A stretch of DNA of 64,000 nucleotides, taken from contig OY727098.1 of assembly GCA_963402885.1 (NCBI GenBank), positions 11,332,717 through 11,396,716 of the forward strand, in the 5' to 3' direction. Shown here in pieces: positions 46,683 through 60,002 of the stretch. The notes below the pieces were generated by a model. The model had not been told where the DNA came from. It ran no database searches and was given only the letters and a program-made list of their open reading frames with translations. A program made the position numbers and the translations under genes. Each line of letters begins with the position of its first letter. Position 1 is the stretch's first letter. The DNA comes from Antedon bifida. Its lineage: Eukaryota; Echinodermata; Crinoidea; Comatulida; Antedonidae.

Positions 46683-48063
46683 AGCACCCGTACCCTAGGC
46701 CTACTAGCTAGGCCTATAGTCTATTATAGCTCTAGGCCTAGTTAGGCTAGCTAGGCCTATATGACAGATCTGTTTTCTTCTTCTTTCTTTTATGGGAATG
46801 GGTTAGGCCTATAAGGCCTAGCTAGGCTAGTATTATTACTATAAAGGCTATATCGTTAGTCTAGTATCAAGCTAGCCTAGGCCGAAGACCCTATATTCAA
46901 TTAGGCCTAGCTTAGATATCAATTGGTTTTTCTGTTGACAGCTTTCATTCTAAAAACTAGGAAATGTAATTTTGGTTTAAGGTTTATTTTGTTTAGGCCC
47001 AGCAGGCTAGCCTACATGCTGGGACCTATCATCCTAGTATTGGCCTAGCCTATATACCAATACCTAATAAATACAGTACAATCTATCCGCATGTCCTATA
47101 TTAAACACCAAACCAAAGACTATTCAGGGTTATATGTAACAAATACGATGTAAATAGGCCTATATGCTTTTTATAAATCAACTTCAGTTCCAAAAAGTCA
47201 ATATTTATATAGTTAAAAACAAGGAATATTTAAATAACGCTAACTGTTACGCCGTACACATCTTTTGATCGATTCAATAAGCAATATTTTATAATTCGAG
47301 ATCTGTGCTGACTTGTCTGTGTTCTTGAGTGATTCTTCAGACAAGACATAAAGTTGTTGGGTCACTGTCTGTACGACCTAATAATTAATAATTAATTAAA
47401 AAATTAGTAGAATTGTTATTGTTTCTTCAGAAGAAAAAAATCTCAAAATGACCAACAGAAGACGACTGGATATGTGTTTTGAAGCATCACATATTAGAAG
47501 ACAAGACCCAGATGGACATTTACTGTATTCTATTTGAAGGAAAAGGTAATCTTATAATAGGCTTACTAATATTTTATGCAGTGTAGTGAAATTCAGGCAT
47601 CACTGCATCAGTGGAAAATTCAGAATGTTAACACCAGACCATGATTTACTGGCTAATTGTTAAAAAGTGATATATTGTGATATATGCAGTAGTTATTTGA
47701 AAAAAACCATAAATCATTAATTAAAAATACTGTTGCAGCCAATGGCGCAATTGCAGATAATTCTTCTTTTTATAAAAAAAAGTGCAAAAAAGAATTATAA
47801 GGCTTCCATTTCAGCAGGGCTTGATTTTTGGTTTTGTTGTGACTAGCCCACTGGGCAAGATAACTTAACTTAATTATATTAAGCCTATAGTTTAAGTAAA
47901 TGCTAAATTAAATTATAAATAAACAACTATAAAATAAAATTATTTTTAATTTACACTAAAATATGTTTTAATGTTAATAATAAATTAAGTACAAAGTACT
48001 GTAAAATATTTCATCCCAATTGTTAATTAACTTAATCAACGGGTAAGTATAATGTTCCCTTAG

Positions 48064-51000
48064 GTTGCTTTCTTGGATATTGGAGGAGTTACTGTAGAAG
48101 GTCCAGCGGTTGTATACATTTCATAATGGCTTCAGTCCTGCTATCGGGATGTTTGGTACTTCAGGACTAACAATTCAGGATAATGTAATTCACCACACAG
48201 TTGGAGCAGGTAAGCAATGCCAAAATACTTCTCTTTCCCTTATATAGTAACTTACATTTTAGATTAATCTGCTGTTCTGTCTTTCCTGGTACATATCAAG
48301 ACCGCTACAATGCTGAGGATATATCGTGGCCAGCAGGTATTGAAATTGAGAGCTCCAGAGATGTCATCCTACAAGACAACACTGTGGTAGGCTCTGAGAT
48401 GGTGCTGTACCATGTCAGTGGGGAGATTGTGACGTTGAAAGTCAATGGAGCAACAACGAAGGCCATACTTCTTTGCACGGTGTTCATGACGAGGGATGGT
48501 CAGAGAGACTGCACACAGATTGCCAATTTCTTCATCTGGAAGAATTGGGATTATGGAGTCTTTTTCCAAATTTCGAGTTCCGCTGTAAATGACTGATCTT
48601 GTTCTTGCTGACAACAACATCGGGGTGATGCCATTTGTCATTGAACCATCTTCTCTTAGTCATGAAGCTGTTGATAAGTATGTGTGAGAATGGACGTTTA
48701 TAATTGGTACAAGCCTGATCTTTGATTGCGTTGAGTTACAGGTAGGTTCAGTAAGATTTAACATTAAATAGCATGTTACAAACCGAATACTGTATATATG
48801 TAAAAATCATAATGAATGAAACCAAAAAAAAAAAAAAAGAAAAGATATAAACAGTTTCAATAATTAATATGAACATTTTTATTATTCATTTTAAAAGATG
48901 TTTTTTTTTTTTTTTCTGTATTTCAATTTTTATTATATTTTCATTTTGGGGAACTCTATTTTGCATTCTGTCAAATAAAATCAATGTATAGATATTATAC
49001 AGTATATGCATACTTGACTTTCACTCGAAAGGAAATTTGTCAAAGGACTTTCTTACTCTTCTACCTCCTTTTTCTTAACGTGTACTGATAATGCCATTCC
49101 ATTGTGTAATCAGTTACGTAATTTATAAATTCTGATTAAAATATTACATTTTTCCATTAACATTTTCATGTAAATATTTCAGAATCAACCGGAGAATGCA
49201 GGTCAAAGTGCAAAACAGCGTGCACCTCGTCCAGAGAACGGAAATGCTGGATTCGTGTGGGAAAATTTCATGTAATGGTGCTCAATTTTTTCAATTTCAT
49301 GGTATACATAATTACCCAGCTATTGCTGGAAGCACAAGATTGCAAGGTATGTAAAAGCATGACATAATCTGGTCCTTACTTGGACAAACCTAGTCCTTAC
49401 TTCGACAAACCAACAACTGCCATTGTTTGAGTTCTATTGCAGGAAACGCATACTCATACTGTTTACACATGAAGCTGAATGCTTATAGGTACAAAGAAGG
49501 TAGCAGTCAGAGACGAGAACAGGGTTTACATACATAATTATACCTAATTTAGGGTAAGTACTAATAGTATTTATCCTATATATCTACGGACCGCTTGCAT
49601 TTATCCAAGTTACGTTATTGTAAATCATTGTGTATCTTTACTTGCTAATTGCATTATTCTCATCAACCAAGTACACTTTCTGTACCTACAATACTTTTCA
49701 TTTAATCTTAACACTACAGTAAAGTTAAAAAGACCCCCTTCCCTACGTTTTTTAGATCTAATTTAAGGTCACAAACTACAATTAATGTAAAAATAAATAT
49801 TATATGGTAACTTTTTTGTCTTTAAATGGTTAAAAATGTGAAAAATAAGTTGATTCTAGTAATTTTAGCGGCCCGCTATAAATCCCAAAATGCATTGCGT
49901 GCGGATTGATTCACCCACTTTTTGATTGATCGTGAGGCCAAAACAAATGGAAGACTCATAAATTTTCACCGAAAATACCAGGTTTTCCCCATTTTGTATC
50001 AACGGAGTCTGGAAAATATAAAAAGACAATTAATGCAGCAACTATACAACGTCAGGCTAGGTATATAACTAGCATACGATATTCGTACGTTACCGATGTT
50101 TACCGGCTAGGCCTACAAAACTCAGCCTATCTAGGCTAGACCTAAAGACTGCCCACGAGAGGTCATTCGCCGCGAGCTACATAGGTAGTGCATTGTTTCT
50201 CACTTTTTATCATAATTTACCATAAAACGTACATTTAAGACAAGGAATGACCTTGTTTAATGTTTTTAAAGTAATATATATGTATTATTTTTACAAAACG
50301 TCACAAATTGAAGGGAAGGGGTCTTTAATCCTTCTGAGTGCGTGGAGATGGATTGTGATGCATTTAAGAATGCAATGATCAGAGACGAAGATGGTGGAAT
50401 TCTAGTAGGATCACGGCCTGGTTATGTTATTCCTGATTCTGCATACGAGTGGGATAGAGATCCGAGACGTGGACTTAGAATTATAGGATTATAGAATTTC
50501 AAACATGATGGTTACAGACATCAATGGTAGTAAAATCTTTTATCTAATCTGCTCTTTTCATTAAGGTATCATTGGTACAGAAGACTGCATATGGCATGAA
50601 TCTTGGCAGGCTTTTGAATGCTATGACTACGATTACGCTATGTTGATTATTGAAAGTCTTGATCTTGACACAAGAATTACGACGTCTTCACCAATCGTCA
50701 TTGTGTCTAACGGTTATGTTGATTTGATCAATGGACCACAAGATCACGGCTGGTGTCATGGGTACACATGTCAAGAGCGCATCAGCACATTTATGTCTAT
50801 CGTTGCAATTGGAGAGACTTATGAGATGTATATGAGAGTTCAACGAATCCTCAAACTTTATGACAGCTCCAGATCAGAAAATAGTTGTCGGCATCTGGTA
50901 TGCCAATCCTCAACGCTTAGATGTGTACCATCAAGGTCACTATGTCATGCCAAATAACAGGCAGCTGGATGGAGATATGTTCATATGGGTTCCAGAAGAC

Positions 51001-52377
51001 CCAAATAGACCAGACGATCAGTTCATGACTCCAGCATTTATGGCGAGAACTATTTTGATCGCGATTGGCAGACTCTTTGGATACTTATACGTGGTAGTGA
51101 CCCAATTGACATCATCACTACACCGGTTATAATGGTTGACGTTGGTGTGGCTTCTGTTGATGTTGATGACTTCTATGAAGAAGATCTTGTTAACAATCTT
51201 GCCAGTTTGGTATATATAATACAGTAAGTAAATAGCTTTCTTCAACCATATTAAAGTATCACATAATCTATCCAGATTTCTTCTTTTTTCAGTTTTATAT
51301 GTTTAGAAATGAGTTGAATTTTATTTCATTGCCTATTCTTTTAATATGTAAACAATAATTAATATTTCTTCCTTACAGGCAATTCAACCCTAGAACATGA
51401 TGAGTTAGTTAACCTTCAAGCAGAAATTGTTAATGCAGCACAAACCGGTACTTTGTACGAGAGTCTTGAAGTTGAGGTTATTAGCAATGACCGATCCTTC
51501 TCCCCCAGCCGAAGACCCAACAAGGGGTGTGAGAGCAACAAATACAACAGGAGGTCCAAGTACAGGCAATAAAACGTAAGTCACATTTAAGAAGTAATGA
51601 GTTGAAGTAGAGTTTTCTGTAGAGTTACTGTAGTAAAGAACTGGCTTGTATCGTCTTGTCCAAAGTCTTAAATTGTATTCTCATGTGTGGCTTGTAACGA
51701 ACATAACCATAATGCCTATATCATTACAAAACAACATAACTAATTGGTTCACAGGTATTCTGAGAAGCAAGCTGAAGAAGAGGCATCTAGTGACCCAGGA
51801 GTAGAAATCATCTATCAATTCTCAAGCACAATGAGTATACGTTTACAACGGCTGATGCTATTTGAGATTCAACCTTGCATCTCTATATTGGATACCAGTG
51901 TAGATTTAACACAATTCTTTCTAAACTCCAATATAGGCTATCAAGCTGTGGTAATACACCATAGGTTTGATACAAATATTCTACGAAAAAAAAGGAATTA
52001 TTCAATGATTTTTACAGGGTGAAATTGTGCAAAATCTGGGACATTCTTCACATCCATGGAAAATGCCCAGGAGTATCTGATGCAGAGCTCGTCAAAAACA
52101 ACACTGTAGATATAATCCATGGCTGGGCCAACTTCACTGATCTTGCCATTAATCTGTCAGGAAGTGGTTATACTTCTTTAAATTCAGCATTGTTTATTCC
52201 AACTCATCCACGCTAGAAGGTATCAACTCAACAGAGTTTTCTGTCATTGAGGGTGTTTTCCACATATCAATCGCAGATCAACACTAAAAGTTGTTGAGAA
52301 ATTTGATGTTCAGTTTAATCTAATTGAAGATTTTACAATGGATATTGCAGAACATCTGGATTCCAAGGTTGGTGATT
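48064..52377 (+). pseudogene. PKHD1L1: PKHD1L1-like gene A remnant, copy 3 (longest version)
   Basis: The fullest gene A. 48064-48209, 48263-48741, 49183-49346 and about 49489-49553 match copy 1. The next exon starts at 49721 and is split by a MITE (49729-50324), then reads CVEMDCDAFKNAMIRDEDGG and VIPDSAYEWDRDPR before breaking up at about 50480. 50566-51207: DCIWHESWQAFECYDYDYAM, SNGYVDLINGPQDHGWCHGY, ERISTFMSIVAIGETYEM, frameshifts, PNRPDDQFM. 51379-51575: LVNLQAEIVNAAQTGT. 51755-52377: EEEASSDPGVEIIYQ, HGWANFTDLAINLSGSGY, then the tail shared with copy 1. Unlike gene B, it keeps the TTCACAG acceptor before 51755 and has no LINE. Several frame breaks and the MITE rule out a functional product. 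Confidence 0.78.
49725..50328. mobile_element. Complete TTAA-flanked MITE (piggyBac-like target) in an exon
   Basis: The body (49729-50324, 596 bp) starts AAAAGACCCCCTTCCC and ends AGGGAAGGGGTCT, i.e. inverted termini AGACCCC(C)TTCCCT. It is flanked by TTAA on both sides (49725-49728 and 50325-50328). Gene B keeps the empty site GTAAAGTTAATCTTTCTG (around 15239-15256). TTAA duplication is characteristic of piggyBac-type transposition. The insertion lies 4-8 nt after the acceptor of the CVEMDCDAF exon. The interior has TAGGCCTA motifs and no coding frame. Confidence 0.88.
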
Positions 52378-53760
52378 TTTTAATTAATTATAAGTCATTT
52401 TCAAATTGTCAATGCAGTTTTTCTCTCTAATTAACCATCCATCTTCTATTTAATACTGCATTATAATAACTAAAATCACCATCAATTGTAGACTAGTGTA
52501 TCCAATCTAAGAGCAACTTCTTTTTGAAGACTACAGTCCATTTCAAATTTTCAATGCAGGTCTCCCTCTATTTAACCCACTACCTTCTATTAATACTTCC
52601 CCCTACCCCAATTTTAAAAGCATCTTCAATTGTAGACTACCGTATCCACTCTAAGAGCAACAAACGTTACTGTTACCATGAATAGGTATAATAAGTTCAA
52701 TTTATCCACGGAGGCCCAGATCAACACAGGGTTGCTCTTCCCAGCTTCTCGAACTTCACTAAATTCTTATTGGATGCTACACACACAGATCCTCTCAATT
52801 TAAGATGCAGGCGAGCATGTTCATACATGCATACATACTGTACATTAATTAAACAAATATCCAGTCAAATGTGTGTACAACAGGGTCATTGTTTAGAAAT
52901 TGAGCAACGCATTGCTTTTTCAACCTTTGACATCCATTGACAGTTTTCATTTGAGCACCCACAGAGAAGGTACCTTAAGTTAAAATGTCAGACTATGCGA
53001 ATGAATCTAAGGAAGAAGAGTGCTAGCAGTGGATCTAATCAACTATTGTAAGTATTAAGCCTAAGAAATAAATATTTAGAATATTTATTCTTTGTGTTGA
53101 AGTATACAGTGCCAGTAACTACTGTTTATGTGTACACTAAACTGTTTGCCAGTCCAAACTTCTAGCATTCTCTTTATTTGCCTTCTTTCCTTCTTTGGAA
53201 ATTTAAGATTATATAATCGTTGGGAAAACTAACATTATCAGCTCTATCACTCATTATTTCTGGTCATTAATGGTGATGATTTTTATATTTTTAATTAATA
53301 AACAATTTATTGAATCATGGCAATGATTGTTATTAGATTGAGAGAAAATAATTATAAATAGACCACCATGGTTCCTTAGGCAGGATGCTTTACTCTCATT
53401 GCCTTATTCTTCGGATGAGATGTAAAGCCGTTGGTCCTGTGTACTTAACAGTGCACATTAAAGAACGTGGTACACTGTTTGAAAAAAGTAGGGGATTGTC
53501 TCCCGGTGTGCTGATCTGGTAGGCGCTGCACTGCTGGCTGTCGAGGGTCCGTGGAGGGCCTAATCCGAATTTCCTCAGTTTCCAGTAAAGCTTGAGGACC
53601 AGAATAATACATTATAATAACACAGGTTGTGTTAAAATACTTCTATAAAGGAACATTCTTACATTGGAAAGTGTTAGTTCTGTAATTGTAACTTTTTTTT
53701 CCCTGAGGTTTTTGTCTGGCACTTATTCATTCGATAGTGACACTTATTTATTTGTTTCAG
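52378..53760. other. Region between genes A and B, copy 3
   Basis: Holds the two-unit tandem repeat (about 52400-52661), an unremarkable AT-rich stretch and the short-repeat-like sequence 53362-53606. No gene seen. Equivalent to 6027-7419 in copy 1. Confidence 0.6.
53362..53606. mobile_element. Dispersed short-repeat-like sequence, copy 3
   Basis: Duplicate of 7021-7265, identical by eye, in the same position upstream of gene B. Confidence 0.4.
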
Positions 53761-55259
53761 ATTTTTATGAGCCACATTATTCAGTTGCTTTCTTGGATAT
53801 TGGAGAAGTTACTGTAGAAAGTCCATCGTTTGTACGTGAATATACATTTCATAATGGCTTCAGTCCTGCTATCGGGATGCAATTCAGGATAATGTAATTC
53901 ACCACACAGTTGGAGCAGGTAAGCAATACCAAAATACTTCTCTTTTCCTTATATAGTAACTTACATTTTAGATTTTAGACAACAACATCGGGGTGATGCC
54001 ATTTGTCATTGGGCCATCTTCTCTTAGTCATGAAGCTGTTGATAAGTATGTGTGAGAATGTAGTCATCGTTTATAATTGGTACAAGCCTGTTCTTTGATT
54101 GCGATGAGTTACAGGTAGGTTCAGTAAGAATATAAACATTTGTAGCATGTTACAAACCGAATACTGTAATTAAGCAATTATGATGAATTAGATTAGATAA
54201 TGTATAAATGTAAAAATCATAATGAATGGAACAATGTTAATGACGATGAAATAAAAGTGGGAAACCCAAAAAAGACACAAAAAAAGATATAAACATTTTC
54301 AATAAATATGAACATTTTTATTATTCATTTTAAAAGATTTTAATTCTGTTTTTCAAATGTTATTATTTTGTCAGTTTGGGGAACTATATTTTGCATTCTG
54401 TCAAATAAAATCAATGTATAGATATTATATATGCATACTTGACTTTCATAAGGAAATTTGTCAAAGGACTTTCTTACTCTTCTACCTTCTTTTTCTTAAC
54501 GTGTACTGATAATGCCATTCCATTGTGTAATCAGACACGTAATTTATAAATTCTGATTAAAATATTACATTTTCCCATTTTCATGTAAATATTTCAGAAT
54601 CAACCGGAGAATGCAGGTCAAAGTGCAAAACAGTGTGCACCTTGTGGTCCAGACAATGGAAATGCTGGATACGTGAGGGCAAATTTCATGTCTGGTGATA
54701 ATGGTGCTCCATTTTTTCCATTTCATGGTATACATAATTACCCAGCTATTGCTGGAAGCACAAGATTGCAAGGTATGTAAAAGCATGACATAATCTGGTC
54801 CTTACTTGGACAAACCTAGTCCTTACTTGGACAAACCAGTTGAGTTCTATTGCAGGAAACGTATACTCATACTGTTTACACATGAAGCTGAATGCTTATT
54901 TGGATAACATAAAATTGCCATTGTATCCAAGTTATCACCACTGTAATGTTGAGGTTGTCCCTTAGTACTGTTTTATCATAAAATATGTCTTTAATATCGG
55001 AATACATTTTTGGTGAAACTTACCAAATGAATATGTTTCAACATACTTATTCATTTACAAATAAAGGTATTTTGCTCTTTCTTATCAATAGATGTCACAT
55101 TCGCTCATTTTGATACTGCGTGTAAGAAAGATCATTACGCTACTATGACCAATCCATCAAATGATGATGGTATCCACCCAATGTCCGCTGTAGGTACTGT
55201 ACAAAGAAGGTAACAGTCAGAGACAAGAACAGGGTTTACATACATATACCTAATTTAGG
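53761..55259 (+). pseudogene. PKHD1L1: PKHD1L1-like gene B remnant, 5' exons, copy 3
   Basis: 53761-53918, 53972-54114, 54598-54772 (open NGNAGYV exon) and 55092-55259 correspond one-to-one to copy 1 gene B and share its lesions: the 20-bp loss in the first exon, the missing beta-helix exon and the frame change before VTVRDKNRVYIHI. Confidence 0.78.
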
Positions 55260-56028
55260 GTAAGTACTAATAGTATTTATCCTATATATCTACGGACCAC
55301 TTGCATTTATCCAAGTTACGTAAATGTAATCATTGTGTATCCTTACTTGCTAGTTGCATTATTTTCATCAACCTAGTACACTTACCTACAATACTTTTTG
55401 TAATGTACCGATTTACAATACAAATAAGTGAGAGAGAGACAAGTTATGTTATAGTTGAAAGCTAGCACTGAAGTGTTTATTCTTTATTCTACATCTACTA
55501 TATATAATAACAATATCGGTAATGGGTAATTAATATGTCAAGGTGGAATGTTTAGTGGTCTCAGCAGAGGGGTCTACTTTAGCCATTAGTGACCATTAAG
55601 TAGCCAGGGTTATATAGAAGTGGGTTAACATAATATATATGGTAACAGGTGAAGGAAGTATAAATAATTGGTAGAAAGTAATATTAATCAAGTTCAATAC
55701 ATTACATTCCCTCCCTTCTATTATAAACAATTCTAAGCTATTTATTTATAATTGAATCAAAGCAGCACTGTACTAAGTTATGGTTTAATAACACTTTAAA
55801 TGTATATGGTATAATGCACTGTATAAAGTAAAATATAAGATCAACATTTTAAATTGTCCAGTAATAATGTCCATAAAAGTTTCTATATTTCAGTTATTAA
55901 AAATGTCCATATCTTTCCGGCGGTTTTCTATCGCGAGTAAGGTATACTCTTCGCTGAGCAGTAATAGACTGTGCTTCGACAGTCGATTGTGATGTTTCCA
56001 CTGTTCAGATTTGGATTAATGAGTTTGA

Positions 56029-57200
56029 ACAGGCCTATAACGCTTCCTGATATGGTCGGCATGACGACGACAAACTCGTCCATCTTCTAGTTTTATCTTG
56101 AATGAGATGCGACCGGATTTTAATATTATTGTTCCGGGTAACCATTTCAGATTTTGTCCTCTAAAGTTCTTTATATACACCTACTCTCCTTCTACAAAAG
56201 TGCGTTCTTTGCATGACGATCATGGGCTAATTTCTGTTTTTCAAGTTGAGTGATAACACGATCTGCTTGATAAGGGTGTAAAAGATCAAAATGCGTTTTC
56301 AATTTTCGGCCATTCAGTAATTCTGCTGGTGTTTTGCCAGTTGTGCTATGAGGTGTATTTCTATATTTAAATAGGAATCTTGAATTGTTTTTTTTTTAAC
56401 TTTATTTGGTAATCAAGGTTAAAAAACAATAAAATATAATACATAGAAAATAGAAAAACAATTGCACGGAAAAAACAGGCCTTGATTACAAGGAATGCCA
56501 AGAAAAGTTAAAAACTTATTTCCACTTGGGTCCTAAAAAGAAGAAACTGATAACAAGAACATACAAATTACAACATAAGAATCTTGCGACTTTTGTTTCG
56601 ATATATCCATCTTTCATACGTTTCATTGTTTCTTTAAATGTGCGTACAGCACGTTCCGCAAGACCATTCGATGATGGGTGATATGGGGCTGTTAAAGAAT
56701 GTCTTATTCCATTTCGCTTTACGAATGTATGAAATTCATCACTGGTGAAACATGTTCCATTGTCGGATACTATTTTATCTGGCAATCCATGCGATGCAAA
56801 TATAAGCCTGAGCTTATCCACTGTGGTATTTGTCGTTGAGGAATTTACCGGAATTACCTCAAGCCATTTTGAGTATGCATCGTATTAAAAACATTTTTCC
56901 AATAAATGGTCCAGCATAGTCGATATGTAATCGTGACCATGGTCTATTTGGCCAATTCCATGGGTGCAATGGTGCTTTAGGTGGTAAAGTTTGATTGGAT
57001 TGGCATGTATCGCACTGCTTTGATATGTCTTTGTCCATATAAGCCACCATAACGAATCCTGAGCAAAACTTTTCATTCTGACAATTCCAGTATGACCGTC
57101 ATGTAGTGCTTGTAGCAACTGTTTTCTACCAGGCTGTGGAACAACAATTCTCTTTCCCCACAAAATACATCCATCTTGTGTAGAGAGTTCTCTTTGTCAG
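56029..57200 (-). pseudogene. Gypsy integrase remnant, copy 3
   Basis: Same blocks and breaks as copy 1 integrase: HDGHTGIVRMK, HIDYAGP, IVSDNGTCF, SSNGLAERAV and, beyond the LINE tail, FKYRNTPHSTTGKTP. Confidence 0.85.
56383..56578 (-). mobile_element. LINE tail inside integrase, copy 3
   Basis: Same insertion as 10043-10239 with the GAATCTTG duplication (56375-56382 and 56579-56586); the T-run is one base shorter. Confidence 0.78.
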
Positions 57201-57378
57201 ATCCATCCAATATGGTTGCAAGTTTTCAATTTTTGGATTAGTATTGGGCCAACCCTTTTTAATGTAGTAAAGAACTCGAGAAAGTGTTGGATCTTTAACC
57301 GTCCAACCTTTAATATCTGCTGTGGAAACTGGAGATTGGTTCATTGGCTCCATCAATAGAACAGTTTCGGCAGGTTGT

Positions 57379-58565
57379 GGAATTGATTCTGGTTTTCCTG
57401 GCAATGGTAATCTGCTTAAGGCATCCGCATTGGCATGGGACTTTGTCAGTTTGAATCTTAATGTATATTTGTATGTACCTAATTTCAGTGCCCAACGTTG
57501 GATTCTAGCTGATGCTTGGCTAGGCACAAGTCTGTCCTCATTAATAAGACCCAGCAATGGCTTATGGTCTGTTACCAATGTGAAATGTCTACCATAAATG
57601 TAAGACTGAAATCGCGTTACTCCGAAAACACATGCCAAACCTTCTTTCTCAATTTGCGAATACTTTTTTTCCGCTTCCGCAAGTGTTCTAGATGCAAATG
57701 CGATTGGTCTTTCTGTACCGCCCCAATTCCATATTGAGATGCATCACACGATAATATTATTTCCTTTTTTGGATCATAATGTGCAAGTACTCTGCAGGAA
57801 AGTAGCAATTCCTTTGATTTATCAAAAGTAGATTGTTCTAAATTTGTCCAGTTCCAAGCTTTATCCTTACGAAGTAAGGCATATAACAGAGCAATTAAGT
57901 GTGTTGGATAAGTTTGGTAAAAACTTCATAATAAGATAATAATCCCAAATAAGCTCTCAGTTCTGTCAAGTTTTGAGACGCTGGAGCATCTTTAATTGCT
58001 CTCACTTTGGCGTTTGTGGGATGCAATCCCTCTTTGTCGATCAGGTGTCCCAAATAACCAACAGATTTAACCATAAAAACACACTTACTCTTTTTTAGAC
58101 GAAGTCCAGCATCTGCCAGTCGCTTTAGGACGGTTTCAAGAGTTTCGAAATGCTCAAAATCTTTCTTTCCTGTCGTAATTAATATATCGTCCAGGTATAC
58201 TGTAACACCTTTAATTCCTTGTAATAGTCCTTCCATGACAAGCTGGAAAATCGCTGGTGCTGAAGAGACTTCAAACGGCAACCGTGTATATTGTAAAGTC
58301 CCTTTTGAGTGTTGATTACAACATATTTTCGAGAATCTTTATCCAAGAGTAATTGTTGGTACGCTTGTGACATATGTCCAATTTAGTAAATTTTTCTTCG
58401 GGGCAAAGGATACTGATCAACTTTGGCTGCTTTATTTACAGTAATTTTGTAGTCACCACAGATCCTAATGGTAGATTTATCTGCCTTAAGTACCGGAACT
58501 ATTGGTGCAGCCCAGTCTGAAAACTATATAGGTTCAATAATGCCTTCAAGTTAGTCATCTACTTT
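57379..58565 (-). pseudogene. Gypsy RT-RNase H remnant, copy 3
   Basis: RT with FEVSSAPAIFQLVMEGLL and VTVYLDDILIT, and RNase H with IILSCDASQYGIGAV and LVTDHKPLLGL. Same frameshifts as copy 1, plus the 15-bp deletion close to the stop that follows the protease segment. Confidence 0.85.
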
Positions 58566-59300
58566 CTGTCGCAAAGCATACGGAACATTTCTGGCTTTGC
58601 AAAATTTTGGCATTGTCTCTTTATCAACATACATTTTTGCTTCAGTACCCTTAAGGGTACCTAGTTCATCTTTAAATATTTCTTGGTATTTACCAAGCAG
58701 TGAACTTAAATCTAATTGGTTTATTACCTTGATTTGTTGCCAGTCCAACTTTATAAACTGAAGCCAGTCTCGACCAATTAGGGTAGGTCCATCTGTTCGC
58801 ACAATCGTTAACGGTAATATTGTAGTAGTACTCTGGTATGTAACTTCAGCATTAATTTTACCCAAAACATCCATTATTTGTCCAGTGTACGTACGTAGCT
58901 TAACTGACGATGGTTCAAGTTTTCTTTCAGGCCATAATTGCCTAAATTTCGTCTGCGACATTATTGATACCGAGGCTCCTGTGTCAATTTCCATTTCAGT
59001 ATCCAAACCATCTAACAGTATCTTAACTTTCATAGGTGGAGGACTAGACGTGGTCTTTATTCCAAATAATTCTTCATACATTTCTGTAGCTATGTTGCTT
59101 GGTTCATCGCTTGGCTCATCTGCCACAACATTTTTAACTGTTTGGGGCTTCCCCTTCTTTTTGCTAAGACAAACAGATTGAATGTGTCCTACCTTGTTAC
59201 AATAATGGCAAGTTGTTTGCTTAAAATAACATTTGTCTGGCAAATGGTTATTCTTTCCACAGCGAAAACATGGTTTCGACTTCTTATTTGTATTTGACAT
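58551..59300 (-). pseudogene. Gypsy nucleocapsid-protease segment, copy 3
   Basis: A 249-codon open stretch identical in content to 12227-12976: zinc knuckles CFRCGKNNHLPDKC and CHYCNKVGHIQSVC, and protease motif IDTGAS. Confidence 0.88.
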
Positions 59301-60002
59301 AACTAGTTTTTATGGCTTCATAAGATTATGTTAACACAATATATGTGCATAAATTGCAATATTATAGCATAATTATCGAATTTTAAAAAGTGGACATTTT
59401 TGCCATTTTTCGAAATAATTCCTTTTTTCCCCCGCATTGAAATTTTCGAAAAATTGCAAAATTTCGACCCTTTTATTTGTTTACATAACTAGTTACTATG
59501 GCTCTATAAGATGATGTTAACACAATATATATACATAAATGACAATATTATAATAGCATAATTATTGGATATTAAAAAGTGAACATTTTGCAAATTTTCG
59601 AAAAATTCCTTCGGTCCCCAGCAGTGAAATTTTCGAAAAATGGCCAAATACTTACCCTTTTATTTTTTGACTTAACTAGTTTTTATGTCTCCATAAGATG
59701 ATGTTAACACAATATATGTGCATAAATTGCAATATTATAGCATACTTATTGAATTTTAAAAAGAAGAAAATTTGGCAATTTTTCTAAAAAATTCCTTTGG
59801 TCCCCCGCAGTGAATTTTTCGAAAAATGTCAAAATTTAGACCTTTTTATTTTTTTACACAACTAGTTACTATGGCTTTATAAGATGATGTTACCATAATA
59901 TATGTGCATAAATGGCAATATTATAGCATAATTCTTGAAGTTTAAAAAGTGGAAATTTTGGACATTTTTTGAACAATTCCGTAAATTTTGACTTCTTTTT
60001 GT
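59301..60002. repeat. Hairpin-unit tandem array inside gag, copy 3
   Basis: Same four-unit array as 12977-13665. The second unit here keeps AAATGACAATATTATAAT, of which copy 1 lost about 13 bases. One stem base differs (AAAAATTGC instead of AAAAATGGC). Confidence 0.75.
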
